The position numbers and the translations under genes are program-made. A stretch of DNA of 8,992 bases from Nitrospiraceae bacterium. GTDB taxonomy: Bacteria > Nitrospirota > Nitrospiria > Nitrospirales > UBA8639. Positions 1 through 5,797 of the stretch are shown piece after piece; the stretch's first letter is position 1; every line of letters begins with the position of its first letter. Location of the stretch: positions 1-8,992 of the forward strand of contig DOFS01000372.1 in NCBI GenBank assembly GCA_003523945.1. Direction: 5' to 3'. The notes beneath the pieces were generated by a model that was not told where the DNA came from, ran no database searches, and saw only the letters and a program-made list of their open reading frames with translations.

Positions 1-1239
1 CATGATGTGCCCGGCGATTTCGAAATGGCGGTCGGCGGTTGGACGCAAGTGCAGGTTTCCGCCGTAGGTCAGCATGTTCTGCCAGGACATCAAGTCCATG
101 TACCCGAAATGAATGTGGTTCGTCGGGAACAATTGGCTGAAAGTATGTCCACCGTTCTTTTGTGAGCTACCCGTGGCGTAGTTGATCTCTCCACCGATAC
201 GCGGTTGCATCGGAACCGGCATCGTGATACCGGCATCAAAATGTCCGGCCAGCGCATTGATCCGGGTGTTACTTGCCAGGCCTGGTGTACCTATTTCACC
301 AAACTGCCAATACCCTTCACCGGTCGCATCAAAAACCCCTGCCTTGTAGGCGACCCGGCCACCGACCGTATGACGTTCTTGATTGGACTGTTGGCCGCCC
401 ACTGGACCCGTTGCCGTTCCTCCCCCGGCAGTCAAAGGACCACCTGTGGTTGAGCCTCCATCTTCATAAATCCAGGAAGGCTCTACCGCTAACGAACCAA
501 ATTTCCAGGGCATGTGGACAAATAAGATATTGCCATCACCTCTGTAGGCTTTGCCAGTTCCACACCCACCGGCATTCGACACACAGTTGCCCTCAGCCAC
601 TTGCAACCAGCCAAATTCCACAGGGAATTGCGCATGGTTATACCGCATGGTCACGCCGTCAAACGCGAACCCGACATTGTTCCAGTCAAAGTGACCGAAG
701 ATCCGGTGGTTTCCCCACACCATTAATTGGCGACCGGCCTTTAACGTTAAATTCGGAAGCACGAAATTCCGGACTAACATGAATCCTTGGCGAAGAAAAA
801 GCTGCGTATCCGTGCCATTGGGATTCCCTGCTCCAGTCACATTCGTGGTGGAAGGATTGGATCCAAAATTATTCGAGATTTGTGGTTGCACGAAAAACAC
901 GACATCCGGAGAGAGGTCATAGTTGAACCCCAGCCGGATGAGCTGCTGCGTGAAAAAGGCATTAGAATTGGAATTGTTACTAAAATTCCCATTCGTCCGA
1001 AACTCGGGACGGACACGCATGTCGCCGGAAATGGTTAACTTGCTGGCATCAAACGCCCCTTTTGGTGGGTCAAAGTTATGATAGGGCACCAAATCAGGAA
1101 TGGCCCGTGGTACTGCAGGCACATCGGTGTTTTTGTCTGTCGCCGGGGTGGTCTTGGCGGCCAACCCTGGTGCTGCAGACATGGCAACTATCAAAGCTGC
1201 TGCCGTCAACCTTGTAAAGGTTCGGTAAAAAGTCCTCAT
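1..1239 (-). CDS. Alginate-export family outer-membrane porin (C-terminus beyond the window)
   Basis: The frame is open from an ATG at 1239 to position 1, giving 413 residues with no stop, so the gene continues past the left edge. A strong ribosome-binding site (AGGAGG, 1244-1249) lies six bases before the ATG. Residues 1-28 form a Sec signal peptide: basic start MRTFYR, hydrophobic stretch 11-22, cleavage likely after GLAA. After a Pro/Asp-rich linker comes beta-barrel sequence with alternating aromatic strands and long Gly/Asn loops. Two stretches match what I know of the alginate-export (AlgE-like) family: KAGRQLMVWGNHRIFG near 167-181 with the FDGV that follows (193-196), and FPTNHIHFGYMDLMSWQNM near 371-389. 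Cys219 and Cys226 in one loop could form a disulfide. The family forms outer-membrane channels; alginate itself need not be the substrate here, and the real substrate cannot be read from sequence. Family call fairly sure, function open. Confidence 0.82.
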   Translation of the reverse strand, partial: MRTFYRTFTRLTAAALIVAMSAAPGLAAKTTPATDKNTDVPAVPRAIPDLVPYHNFDPPKGAFDASKLTISGDMRVRPEFRTNGNFSNNSNSNAFFTQQLIRLGFNYDLSPDVVFFVQPQISNNFGSNPSTTNVTGAGNPNGTDTQLFLRQGFMLVRNFVLPNLTLKAGRQLMVWGNHRIFGHFDWNNVGFAFDGVTMRYNHAQFPVEFGWLQVAEGNCVSNAGGCGTGKAYRGDGNILFVHMPWKFGSLAVEPSWIYEDGGSTTGGPLTAGGGTATGPVGGQQSNQERHTVGGRVAYKAGVFDATGEGYWQFGEIGTPGLASNTRINALAGHFDAGITMPVPMQPRIGGEINYATGSSQKNGGHTFSQLFPTNHIHFGYMDLMSWQNMLTYGGNLHLRPTADRHFEIAGHIM

Positions 1240-1742
1240 TGCACTCCTCCTGTTGGTGAATAGCCTCGTGGATTCAAGCTCCAACGCCCTGTACCCCTTT
1301 TCTTCCAGAGACGTTGAACTCTCTCATCCGCTTCCTTCTTGACTACGTGATTCTGTTCTTCTCCAGCACTGTCCTGTTTTCTACAATCTAACGGGTGATC
1401 CATTCTAATCCAGGATTCTTCCGCCCTAGCCTTATTTGCCAATTAGATGCCAAGTCTCCATTTTTGTCGTAAATCATTAAAAAGTAATGTCTTTTACACA
1501 ATTTTCCACATGCTTGACAGACGTTGTCCTATCGCGGGAATGCCTCGATAGTTGCAAAAGCACAACATACAAGAAGATAGCTGTTTACCCGCCCGCAGTG
1601 CGTAATATGAACAGTCTGATGACCGTCCGGAAGGATTTCGTGGTGACGCGAAAAAAAATATAAAAAACCGCAATCAATGATACCTGGGTGTCAACGAAAC
1701 GATCCGGCAGTCAACTCCCTCACGGAGTTGCACTTCTATTGG
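1240..1742. other. 503-bp gap between the porin and the tatA pair: porin leader, no convincing gene
   Basis: I see no coding region here that I would defend. The porin ribosome-binding site sits at its left edge. Weak inverted repeats are AGAGA/TCTCT (1307-1311 / 1320-1324), inside what would be the porin leader, and CTATCG/CGATAG (1529-1534 / 1546-1551) with an 11-base centre. A TTGACA hexamer at 1514-1519 on the plus strand has no matching -10 box and points toward the end of tatA, so I do not call it a promoter. The part between about 1440 and 1680 is AT-rich, with an A-tract at 1651-1667, and is the likeliest place for the porin promoter. No clear -35/-10 pair could be fixed on the minus strand. 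Confidence 0.5.
1712..1730 (-). terminator. Small hairpin just after the downstream tatA gene
   Basis: CAACTCC (1712-1718) and GGAGTTG (1724-1730) form a seven-base-pair stem with a five-base loop, 13 bases past the tatA stop codon. No run of T follows on the minus strand, so it is not a classic intrinsic terminator. It may be a weak terminator or a 3'-end stabilising hairpin. Confidence 0.35.
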
Positions 1743-2030
1743 CTATCCCATTTTAGATCCACCGGACTCGGTGGCTTGTTCTGTCGCCCCTTTGATCTGT
1801 TCTTCGGCTTCTTTCATTGAGGATTCTAAATCTTGCTCAACCGATTTAAATTCCTGGGTGATCATGTTGATCTCCGGCTCGACGGATTGTCGAAGATCCT
1901 CCGTTGTTTCCTTAAACCCTTTGACCGCTTTCCCAACCTGCTTGCCGATTTCCGGTAATTCCTTAGGGCCAAAAAGCAGGAACGCGATGACCAGGATGAT
2001 CAAAATTTCCATCGCTCCTAAGCCGAACAT
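1743..2030 (-). CDS. tatA: Twin-arginine translocase TatA/TatE-family subunit, charged-tail type
   Basis: This 95-residue protein has the TatA/TatB architecture: a short N-terminal membrane helix (about 5-20, with Glu8), the hinge FGPKELPEIG (20-29), an amphipathic helix (about 24-42, KQVGKAVKGFKET), then a charged tail to residue 95 that looks helical. TatA oligomers help the Tat system move folded, cofactor-bearing proteins across the inner membrane. The FGPKxLPE hinge and the long acidic tail give it a somewhat TatB-like look, but many bacteria have only TatA-type subunits serving both roles. The ATG at 2030 is preceded by GAGGAG (2038-2043). The gene lies 113 bp after a second TatA-like gene on the same strand, with no tatC in view. 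Family certain; A versus B role not decided. Confidence 0.88.
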   Translation of the reverse strand: MFGLGAMEILIILVIAFLLFGPKELPEIGKQVGKAVKGFKETTEDLRQSVEPEINMITQEFKSVEQDLESSMKEAEEQIKGATEQATESGGSKMG

Positions 2031-2143
2031 CTTCGCACTCCTCTATGGTCTTTGCTTTGAATTGATACCTTGAGTGGTGAGCGGGCTGTGGTCCCTGCTG
2101 CCTGTCCATTCGATTGGTGGTCTTCACCAGTCTCACCAGCGAA

Positions 2144-2452
2144 CTATCCCTGTTTGGATTGGGTGGATTCCGTTGGCTGCTCTACCCCTTGCGCCTGTGT
2201 CGGAGGAGGGGGAGGGACCTGGGCTGTATGTTGTTGGCTTGGCAATTGTTCAGGTTTGGGCGGTGGGGCCTGCCCATTTTCTTGTTCATTAGGCGTCACA
2301 TCCAGCGCATCCGCTTCGGCGACAGACTTTTTAAAGCCCTTGATCGCTTTGCCTAAGCCCTCTCCAAGCTGAGGGATTTTTCCCGCACCGAATATTATGA
2401 GGACAATGATAAGGATGAGCGTAAGCTCCATCCATCCAAACGATCCAAACAC
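2144..2452 (-). CDS. tatA: Twin-arginine translocase TatA-family subunit with Pro/Gln-rich tail
   Basis: This is a 102-residue TatA-family protein: membrane helix about 8-21 (MELTLILIIVLII), hinge FGAGKIPQLG (21-30) and amphipathic helix GEGLGKAIKGFKKS (30-43). The FG-hinge and GKAIKGFKKS segment are close to standard TatA, so this copy is the better candidate for the pore-forming TatA. From about residue 54 the tail is low-complexity, rich in Pro, Gln and Thr, with five prolines at 80-84, quite unlike the charged tail of its neighbour. Translation must start at GTG (2452-2450) because the ATG at 2454 is out of frame; GAGG (2458-2461) lies five bases upstream of the GTG. It is the upstream member of the tandem pair and the likelier site of the pair's promoter. 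Confidence 0.88.
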   Translation of the reverse strand: MFGSFGWMELTLILIIVLIIFGAGKIPQLGEGLGKAIKGFKKSVAEADALDVTPNEQENGQAPPPKPEQLPSQQHTAQVPPPPPTQAQGVEQPTESTQSKQG

Positions 2453-2506
2453 ATTAACCTCGTCTTATTGTGAATGAGTGACTAAGCTCTTAGAAAAATC
2501 CGCCGC

Positions 2507-2535
2507 AGTATACACAACCCCTTTCAAAAAATCTA
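2507..2535 (-). promoter_or_regulatory. Candidate promoter of the tandem tatA genes
   Basis: On the minus strand TATACT (2512-2507) matches a sigma-70 -10 box at five of six bases. Seventeen bases upstream stands TAGATT (2535-2530), a poor -35 with three matches. A start near 2500 would leave a leader of about 48 bases before the GTG at 2452. An A-rich stretch upstream (2565-2575) could act as an UP element. The weak -35 keeps confidence low. Confidence 0.3.
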
Positions 2536-2564
2536 CCAGGCGACAAATCTGTTGTGTTTGAAAG
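2512..2564. repeat. Two interleaved inverted repeats overlapping the candidate tatA promoter
   Basis: ACACAAC (2512-2518) pairs with GTTGTGT (2551-2557), and CTTTCAAA (2521-2528) pairs with TTTGAAAG (2557-2564). The arms alternate (first, second, first', second'), so the two stems cannot nest in one simple hairpin. The near arms overlap the -10 hexamer and spacer of the candidate promoter. They could be regulator binding sites or mutually exclusive RNA or DNA structures. The pairing is seen directly; the function is inference. Confidence 0.4.
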
Positions 2565-2733
2565 TTTTTTTTGATTGCGGTTTCCTTATCACACGCTTCC
2601 ACGTGAAGGGTTCAGATGGCCCCATTTAATGAAGACTGCCCCCCCATTACAAATCTAAAAACTTTCCTACCCGGCACGCTTCGACAGAATTCCAACATCA
2701 CAGTCATTCGTCCGCAGTCTGGCTTCATCATTC

Positions 2734-2746
2734 CAGCACGATGCTG
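2734..2746 (-). terminator. Short hairpin after the methyltransferase gene
   Basis: CAGCA (2734-2738) and TGCTG (2742-2746) form a five-pair stem with a three-base loop, about 25 bases past the methyltransferase stop. No T-run follows, so termination here is doubtful; it may only protect the 3' end. Confidence 0.2.
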
Positions 2747-2770
2747 AGAATTCCTCGAGCGTCAGGATGA

Positions 2771-4207
2771 CTATGAACCCTCCATGGCAAAAAACATGTG
2801 GGTATAATCCACCGGTTGAGGCGGGAGCTGTAACATCTCTTTGACGCCTTCCGAATCGTATCCCAATTTTTGCAAATCGGGCATGGCCTTCCAAAGTTCG
2901 GCTTCCGTGAGATAGGCGATGGTATCCGGCACACCATGTGGCGGTAACGATTTCACCAGGTCCTCCAGGGCCGCGCGTTCGTGGGCTGGAGTGCTTTCAG
3001 AAAGAGGAAACTCGATATGACGTTTGTATGGGCTCCGGTACGTGCGATTCAGTGCCTCCAGGGTTCGAAGAATCAACGCGTCCAATTGCCAGGGCTGATC
3101 TTCGGGAGGAGAAGGATGAGACGCCAGCAGATCCATGACACTCAGCACGTTGGTCGACAAACTTCGTCCCACAAAGTCCCGTTGCGATTCGATCACGCCC
3201 GTACGAATGTCTAAATGCCTGGCCACGTCCAACATCAATTGGAAATTCACCATAAAGCTGAATTGGCCGCCTTGAACCGTATAACAGGGCTTTTCCGGAT
3301 CGTTGAGCACACGAGGATCGACCGTGCCTGCATCAAAACTGCTAAACCCGATCGCGTCCGGAGACAACAATCGCCTGGCTTCCTTGATGCTTTGACATGC
3401 CCCCACGTTGTAAGGCACGAGAACTTCCTCGTCGATGTTTTTCAGAAAATCGGCGACGGTGCGGCGAAACGGAAAGGTCTTGCTCTCAATTGGGCGATAT
3501 TCCCGCTCCCAAACGAGGTCTTCGAGAAACGAGGGTAACCCCTTGAGCGATTCGATGTCCTGCTGACCAAAGGCCTCTATAAATTTGGGCCAATCCGGGA
3601 AATCTACCAAACGCTTTTCGTTCAGATTGGGACGAAGCTGCTCTTCATGAATCTCACCACCTTTTCGCAGAATGAGCTTGGTTGGCAACTCGCTCCACAA
3701 CTCATTGCAGATAATCCGATCCACACTCCCATCAGGACAGGCAGACAAGTCCTCGACAGACACGAGTTCAAACGTCACTCGATCACGATGCTTGGCCAAA
3801 TCCGGGTTGGCTTTGGCCTGTTCCAACAAGGCCGGCTCGCGCTCAATGCACCGATAGGTGATTCCTGGAAATATCCGTTGTTCCTGATCTAATTCCTGAA
3901 GACGATCCAAGAAACAGGCTGCGAGATTCCCGTTTCCCGCGCCCCATTCCATCACGATCAATGGTGTGGTCGCTTGATTAACCGCCTGGTTTTTCCTTCG
4001 CTGTTCACACCGACGCCAATAGTCCTCGGCCAAGGCAAACCCTAACCGGAAGTCTGCCGCAGCCACCGTTTGGTAATACTCTCGGACGCGACTCCCTCTC
4101 AACCCGTAAAAAATGCGGTTAATGTGAGCTTGCCACACATCCACCGGTTGAAATTCGCCTACGAGTTGCGGCAATGCGTCGGGATCCACATTTGGTGAAG
4201 CACTCAT
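2771..4207 (-). CDS. SAM-dependent methyltransferase, MidA/COG1565-like
   Basis: The 478-residue protein has a class I methyltransferase fold. The SAM-binding loop is MEWGAGNGN at 86-94 (motif I), followed by a helix beginning LAACFLDRL. YRCIERE at 118-124 fits the motif II strand whose acidic end holds the SAM ribose. ICNELWSELPTKL at 166-178 resembles the NE-hydrophobic-DALP signature of the MidA family (formerly DUF185, COG1565). Mitochondrial MidA (NDUFAF7) methylates an arginine of complex I subunit NDUFS2; the bacterial substrates are unknown to me, so no substrate is assigned. There is no signal peptide, so it is probably cytosolic. The ATG at 4207 has only a weak ribosome-binding site (AGG about nine bases upstream). 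It is the first gene of a same-strand run, but 318 bp separate it from the next. Methyltransferase sure; family fairly sure. Confidence 0.72.
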   Translation of the reverse strand: MSASPNVDPDALPQLVGEFQPVDVWQAHINRIFYGLRGSRVREYYQTVAAADFRLGFALAEDYWRRCEQRRKNQAVNQATTPLIVMEWGAGNGNLAACFLDRLQELDQEQRIFPGITYRCIEREPALLEQAKANPDLAKHRDRVTFELVSVEDLSACPDGSVDRIICNELWSELPTKLILRKGGEIHEEQLRPNLNEKRLVDFPDWPKFIEAFGQQDIESLKGLPSFLEDLVWEREYRPIESKTFPFRRTVADFLKNIDEEVLVPYNVGACQSIKEARRLLSPDAIGFSSFDAGTVDPRVLNDPEKPCYTVQGGQFSFMVNFQLMLDVARHLDIRTGVIESQRDFVGRSLSTNVLSVMDLLASHPSPPEDQPWQLDALILRTLEALNRTYRSPYKRHIEFPLSESTPAHERAALEDLVKSLPPHGVPDTIAYLTEAELWKAMPDLQKLGYDSEGVKEMLQLPPQPVDYTHMFFAMEGS

Positions 4208-4416
4208 GGTTCTGACCTATATTCCTTACACAGAATGAATGATGATGACAGTGGCAACTAAGGTAGATGAAAATGCGTAGAATCGGCCGAAATCTTAACA
4301 AACACCTCATGGTGCTGCAAGACAAGATGAAAAGTCCTTGACTCGATGACATCACCGAGGGTAGAGAACCTGGGATTCAGCGGGCAGTGCAGAAAAAAGT
4401 TTTGGAAAGAACAGTT

Positions 4417-5124
4417 GTGAAGCCAGCTACCCTGTACAAGAAGACCAGCTTAAAACATTTTTTGCCCATCATGCGGACTGACTTCCTGTTGGGCATTTTG
4501 GTGTCGTGCATGTTTTTTGCGATGTTCGGCACAGCCCTTGGTAATGATTCTCCTGTTTTGGCCGACTCGCCATCCGTGCTCCAGCCAAAAGATACACAAC
4601 ACGGGTTTGGCCAATATGATACCCCACCCGATCATTTTTCTAGCGATGTACCAGCCCCCTATGATAGTTACTCGCAATCTCCTCTCATTCCCTCATTGGA
4701 TCAAAAACCCGGTGGAGTGTTTCTGGATTTAGATTTTGCAGAGGGCTTCGAGGTGAAACCGACCACCCGGGGCGGCCATACGCACATTCCCCTCAGGCCC
4801 ACCGATACATTTTCCCCGAACCTCCCTTCAGTGTACCTTGTGTTTACCGTCCATGAACATTTGTCCTCCTATCAAATCATTGGCCGTCTATTCTCTGAAT
4901 CTGAAACCGGTTTAAATTCTCCTCAATGGCTCGACGAAGACATCGTCGATCTGGCCACGGAGGACGAGAGCGGATTTTTGAAATTTTTCCCACCAGGCGG
5001 AACCTGGCAACCAGGCCAATACCGCGTCGAAATCTTCGTGGGGTACATCGCCAATGACGTCAACAAGTTGGGCACCATGCGATTTGCCATTGCTCCTCCC
5101 CCTGTCGCACCCGCCTTACCCTAA
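4417..5124 (+). CDS. Secreted protein of unknown function
   Basis: I do not recognise a family. With the GTG at 4417 as start the protein has 235 residues: a basic N-terminus (KKTSLKH), a hydrophobic core about 23-41 (FLLGILVSCMFFAMFGTAL) and a likely signal-peptidase site after ALG at 42, so it should leave the cytoplasm. Next comes a Pro/Ser/Asp-rich stretch to about 105, probably disordered, then a C-terminal domain (about 130-228) with beta-like strands such as SVYLVFTVHEHL, GQYRVEIFVGYI and GTMRFAIAPP, which suggests an immunoglobulin-like sandwich. The start is uncertain: GGAAAGA (4404-4410) precedes the GTG by six bases; a GTG at 4387 and an ATG at 4471, which keeps most of the signal, are alternatives. 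It is divergent from the methyltransferase across about 200 bp. Real gene likely; function unknown. Confidence 0.7.
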   Translation: MKPATLYKKTSLKHFLPIMRTDFLLGILVSCMFFAMFGTALGNDSPVLADSPSVLQPKDTQHGFGQYDTPPDHFSSDVPAPYDSYSQSPLIPSLDQKPGGVFLDLDFAEGFEVKPTTRGGHTHIPLRPTDTFSPNLPSVYLVFTVHEHLSSYQIIGRLFSESETGLNSPQWLDEDIVDLATEDESGFLKFFPPGGTWQPGQYRVEIFVGYIANDVNKLGTMRFAIAPPPVAPALP

Positions 5125-5150
5125 AGGCCCTTATATAGCCACAGGCCTTT
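5123..5150 (+). terminator. Hairpin at the end of the secreted-protein gene
   Basis: AAAGGCC (5123-5129) and GGCCTTT (5144-5150) can form a seven-pair stem around a 14-base loop. The stem starts inside the stop codon. Only three T follow the GC part, within the stem itself, so this is a possible but not typical intrinsic terminator. Confidence 0.35.
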
Positions 5151-5166
5151 CCAACCTGGCCATTTC

Positions 5167-5195
5167 TTGACTCAACTCAATGTTTCTTGTAAGGT
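5167..5195 (+). promoter_or_regulatory. Weak candidate promoter for the small membrane protein
   Basis: TTGACT (5167-5172) matches a -35 box at five of six bases. Seventeen bases later TAAGGT (5190-5195) is a poor -10 with three matches. A start there would leave a leader of roughly 120 bases before the gene at 5324. The good -35 and the position after a hairpin are the only support. Confidence 0.22.
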
Positions 5196-5323
5196 GTTCA
5201 GCAGTTTACCCTAAGCATATTTTTGGGCAATTCCACCCATCGTTTCGTGCAAATTTCTTCTACATTCCAGAGTTCGCGTCAACACAATTCCCTGATCTGC
5301 AACAATGCGCCGGGAGGCAACGG

Positions 5324-5587
5324 GTGTTAAAAAAGAGTGGAAGCTACTTACTCTTATTTATTTTTATTGGCGGACTGTTAGGCAGCATTCTAGGGGAAAT
5401 TCTTCAGGTCGTCGCTCCTCAGGGCACCGTGCAGAATATTTTCGTTCAGGCGTTAAACTTAGGGTTAGACCCACCCGTGACCGTAAATTTGGTCTTGATA
5501 AAATTCACACTCGGGTTCCTCCTGAAAATGAACCTCCTCACCGTTTTGGGCATGTTCCTCGGGGCCTACGTTTATAAACACATATAG
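5324..5587 (+). CDS. Small two-helix membrane protein, DUF4321-like
   Basis: From the GTG at 5324 the protein has 87 residues: a short basic start (MLKKSG), a first membrane helix about 7-28 with small residues (IGGLLGSILGEIL), a polar loop with LDPPVTVNLV near 48-56, and a second helix about 58-84 ending in AYVYKHI. This pattern and length fit what I remember of the DUF4321 family of small integral membrane proteins, whose function I do not know. The start is set by GGGAGG (5312-5317) six bases before the GTG. The frame stays open back to an ATG at 5180, but the extra 48 residues have no family character and no good ribosome-binding site, so a 135-residue version is probably wrong. It is convergent with uvrB. 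Gene fairly sure, family moderately sure. Confidence 0.72.
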   Translation: MLKKSGSYLLLFIFIGGLLGSILGEILQVVAPQGTVQNIFVQALNLGLDPPVTVNLVLIKFTLGFLLKMNLLTVLGMFLGAYVYKHI

Positions 5588-5620
5588 ACGAACTCAAACG
5601 CCCGACCATACCTCTCGGCA

Positions 5621-5638
5621 CACGCCCTTGCCAGCGTG
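5621..5638 (+). terminator. Weak hairpin after the small membrane protein gene
   Basis: CACGC (5621-5625) and GCGTG (5634-5638) form a five-pair stem with an eight-base loop, 33 bases past the stop. A short TATTTTG follows about 20 bases later, too far for a classic terminator. Kept as the only hairpin on this strand before uvrB that could serve. Confidence 0.2.
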
Positions 5639-5758
5639 GTGATTCCCGACAGTCTGTATTTTGAATTCATGGTAGGTTCGTTACAAATCGATCCCCGCTT
5701 ACTCCCGGCTGGGCTGCCGGAAAAGGAAAGGGAGCGGAATCATCCGGGATTTGAATAA

Positions 5759-5797
5759 GAGAAAAAGAAGGCGGTGGTCCTGATTTAAATACCCACC
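5759..5797 (-). terminator. Candidate intrinsic terminator of uvrB
   Basis: On the minus strand GGTGG (5797-5793) and CCACC (5777-5773) form a five-pair stem whose 15-base loop contains the uvrB stop codon. Three bases later comes a T-rich tract (5769-5759, TTCTTTTTCTC). Stem plus T-tract is the best terminator-like arrangement in the window, though the stem is short. Confidence 0.38.

Larger units (their letters stand above)
2453..2770. other. 318-bp gap upstream of the tandem tatA genes, regulatory in appearance
   Basis: No gene is supported here. Reading toward tatA on the minus strand it holds: the small hairpin after the methyltransferase (2734-2746); the sequence 2571-2583, repeated inverted at 1665-1677; an A-tract (2565-2572 as T on the plus strand); two interleaved inverted repeats (2512-2564); a TATACT hexamer (2512-2507); and a near-palindrome CTAAG-CT-CTTAG (2482-2493) about 30 bases before the GTG. 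The cluster makes this the probable control region of the tatA pair. Confidence 0.5.

Noticed and set aside
273..782. A long plus-strand open frame of 169 codons opposite the porin gene
   Set aside because: It is antisense to a secreted porin with signal peptide, ribosome-binding site and family motifs; its Ser/His/Arg/Pro-rich sequence is typical of an antisense shadow.
1236..1442. A 68-codon minus-strand frame starting at TTG whose stop overlaps the porin ATG (ATGA)
   Set aside because: The overlap looks like translational coupling, but there is no ribosome-binding site before the TTG, the sequence has no recognisable character, and its span is the natural porin leader. Treated as chance.
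1514..1542. A plus-strand TTGACA hexamer as a promoter
   Set aside because: No acceptable -10 box follows at 16-18 bases, and it would point at the end of a convergent gene.
2512..2564. An H-type RNA pseudoknot formed by the interleaved repeats
   Set aside because: One connecting loop would be zero bases while the junction holds 22, which does not fit a standard H-type pseudoknot. The repeats are kept as possible binding sites or exclusive hairpins.
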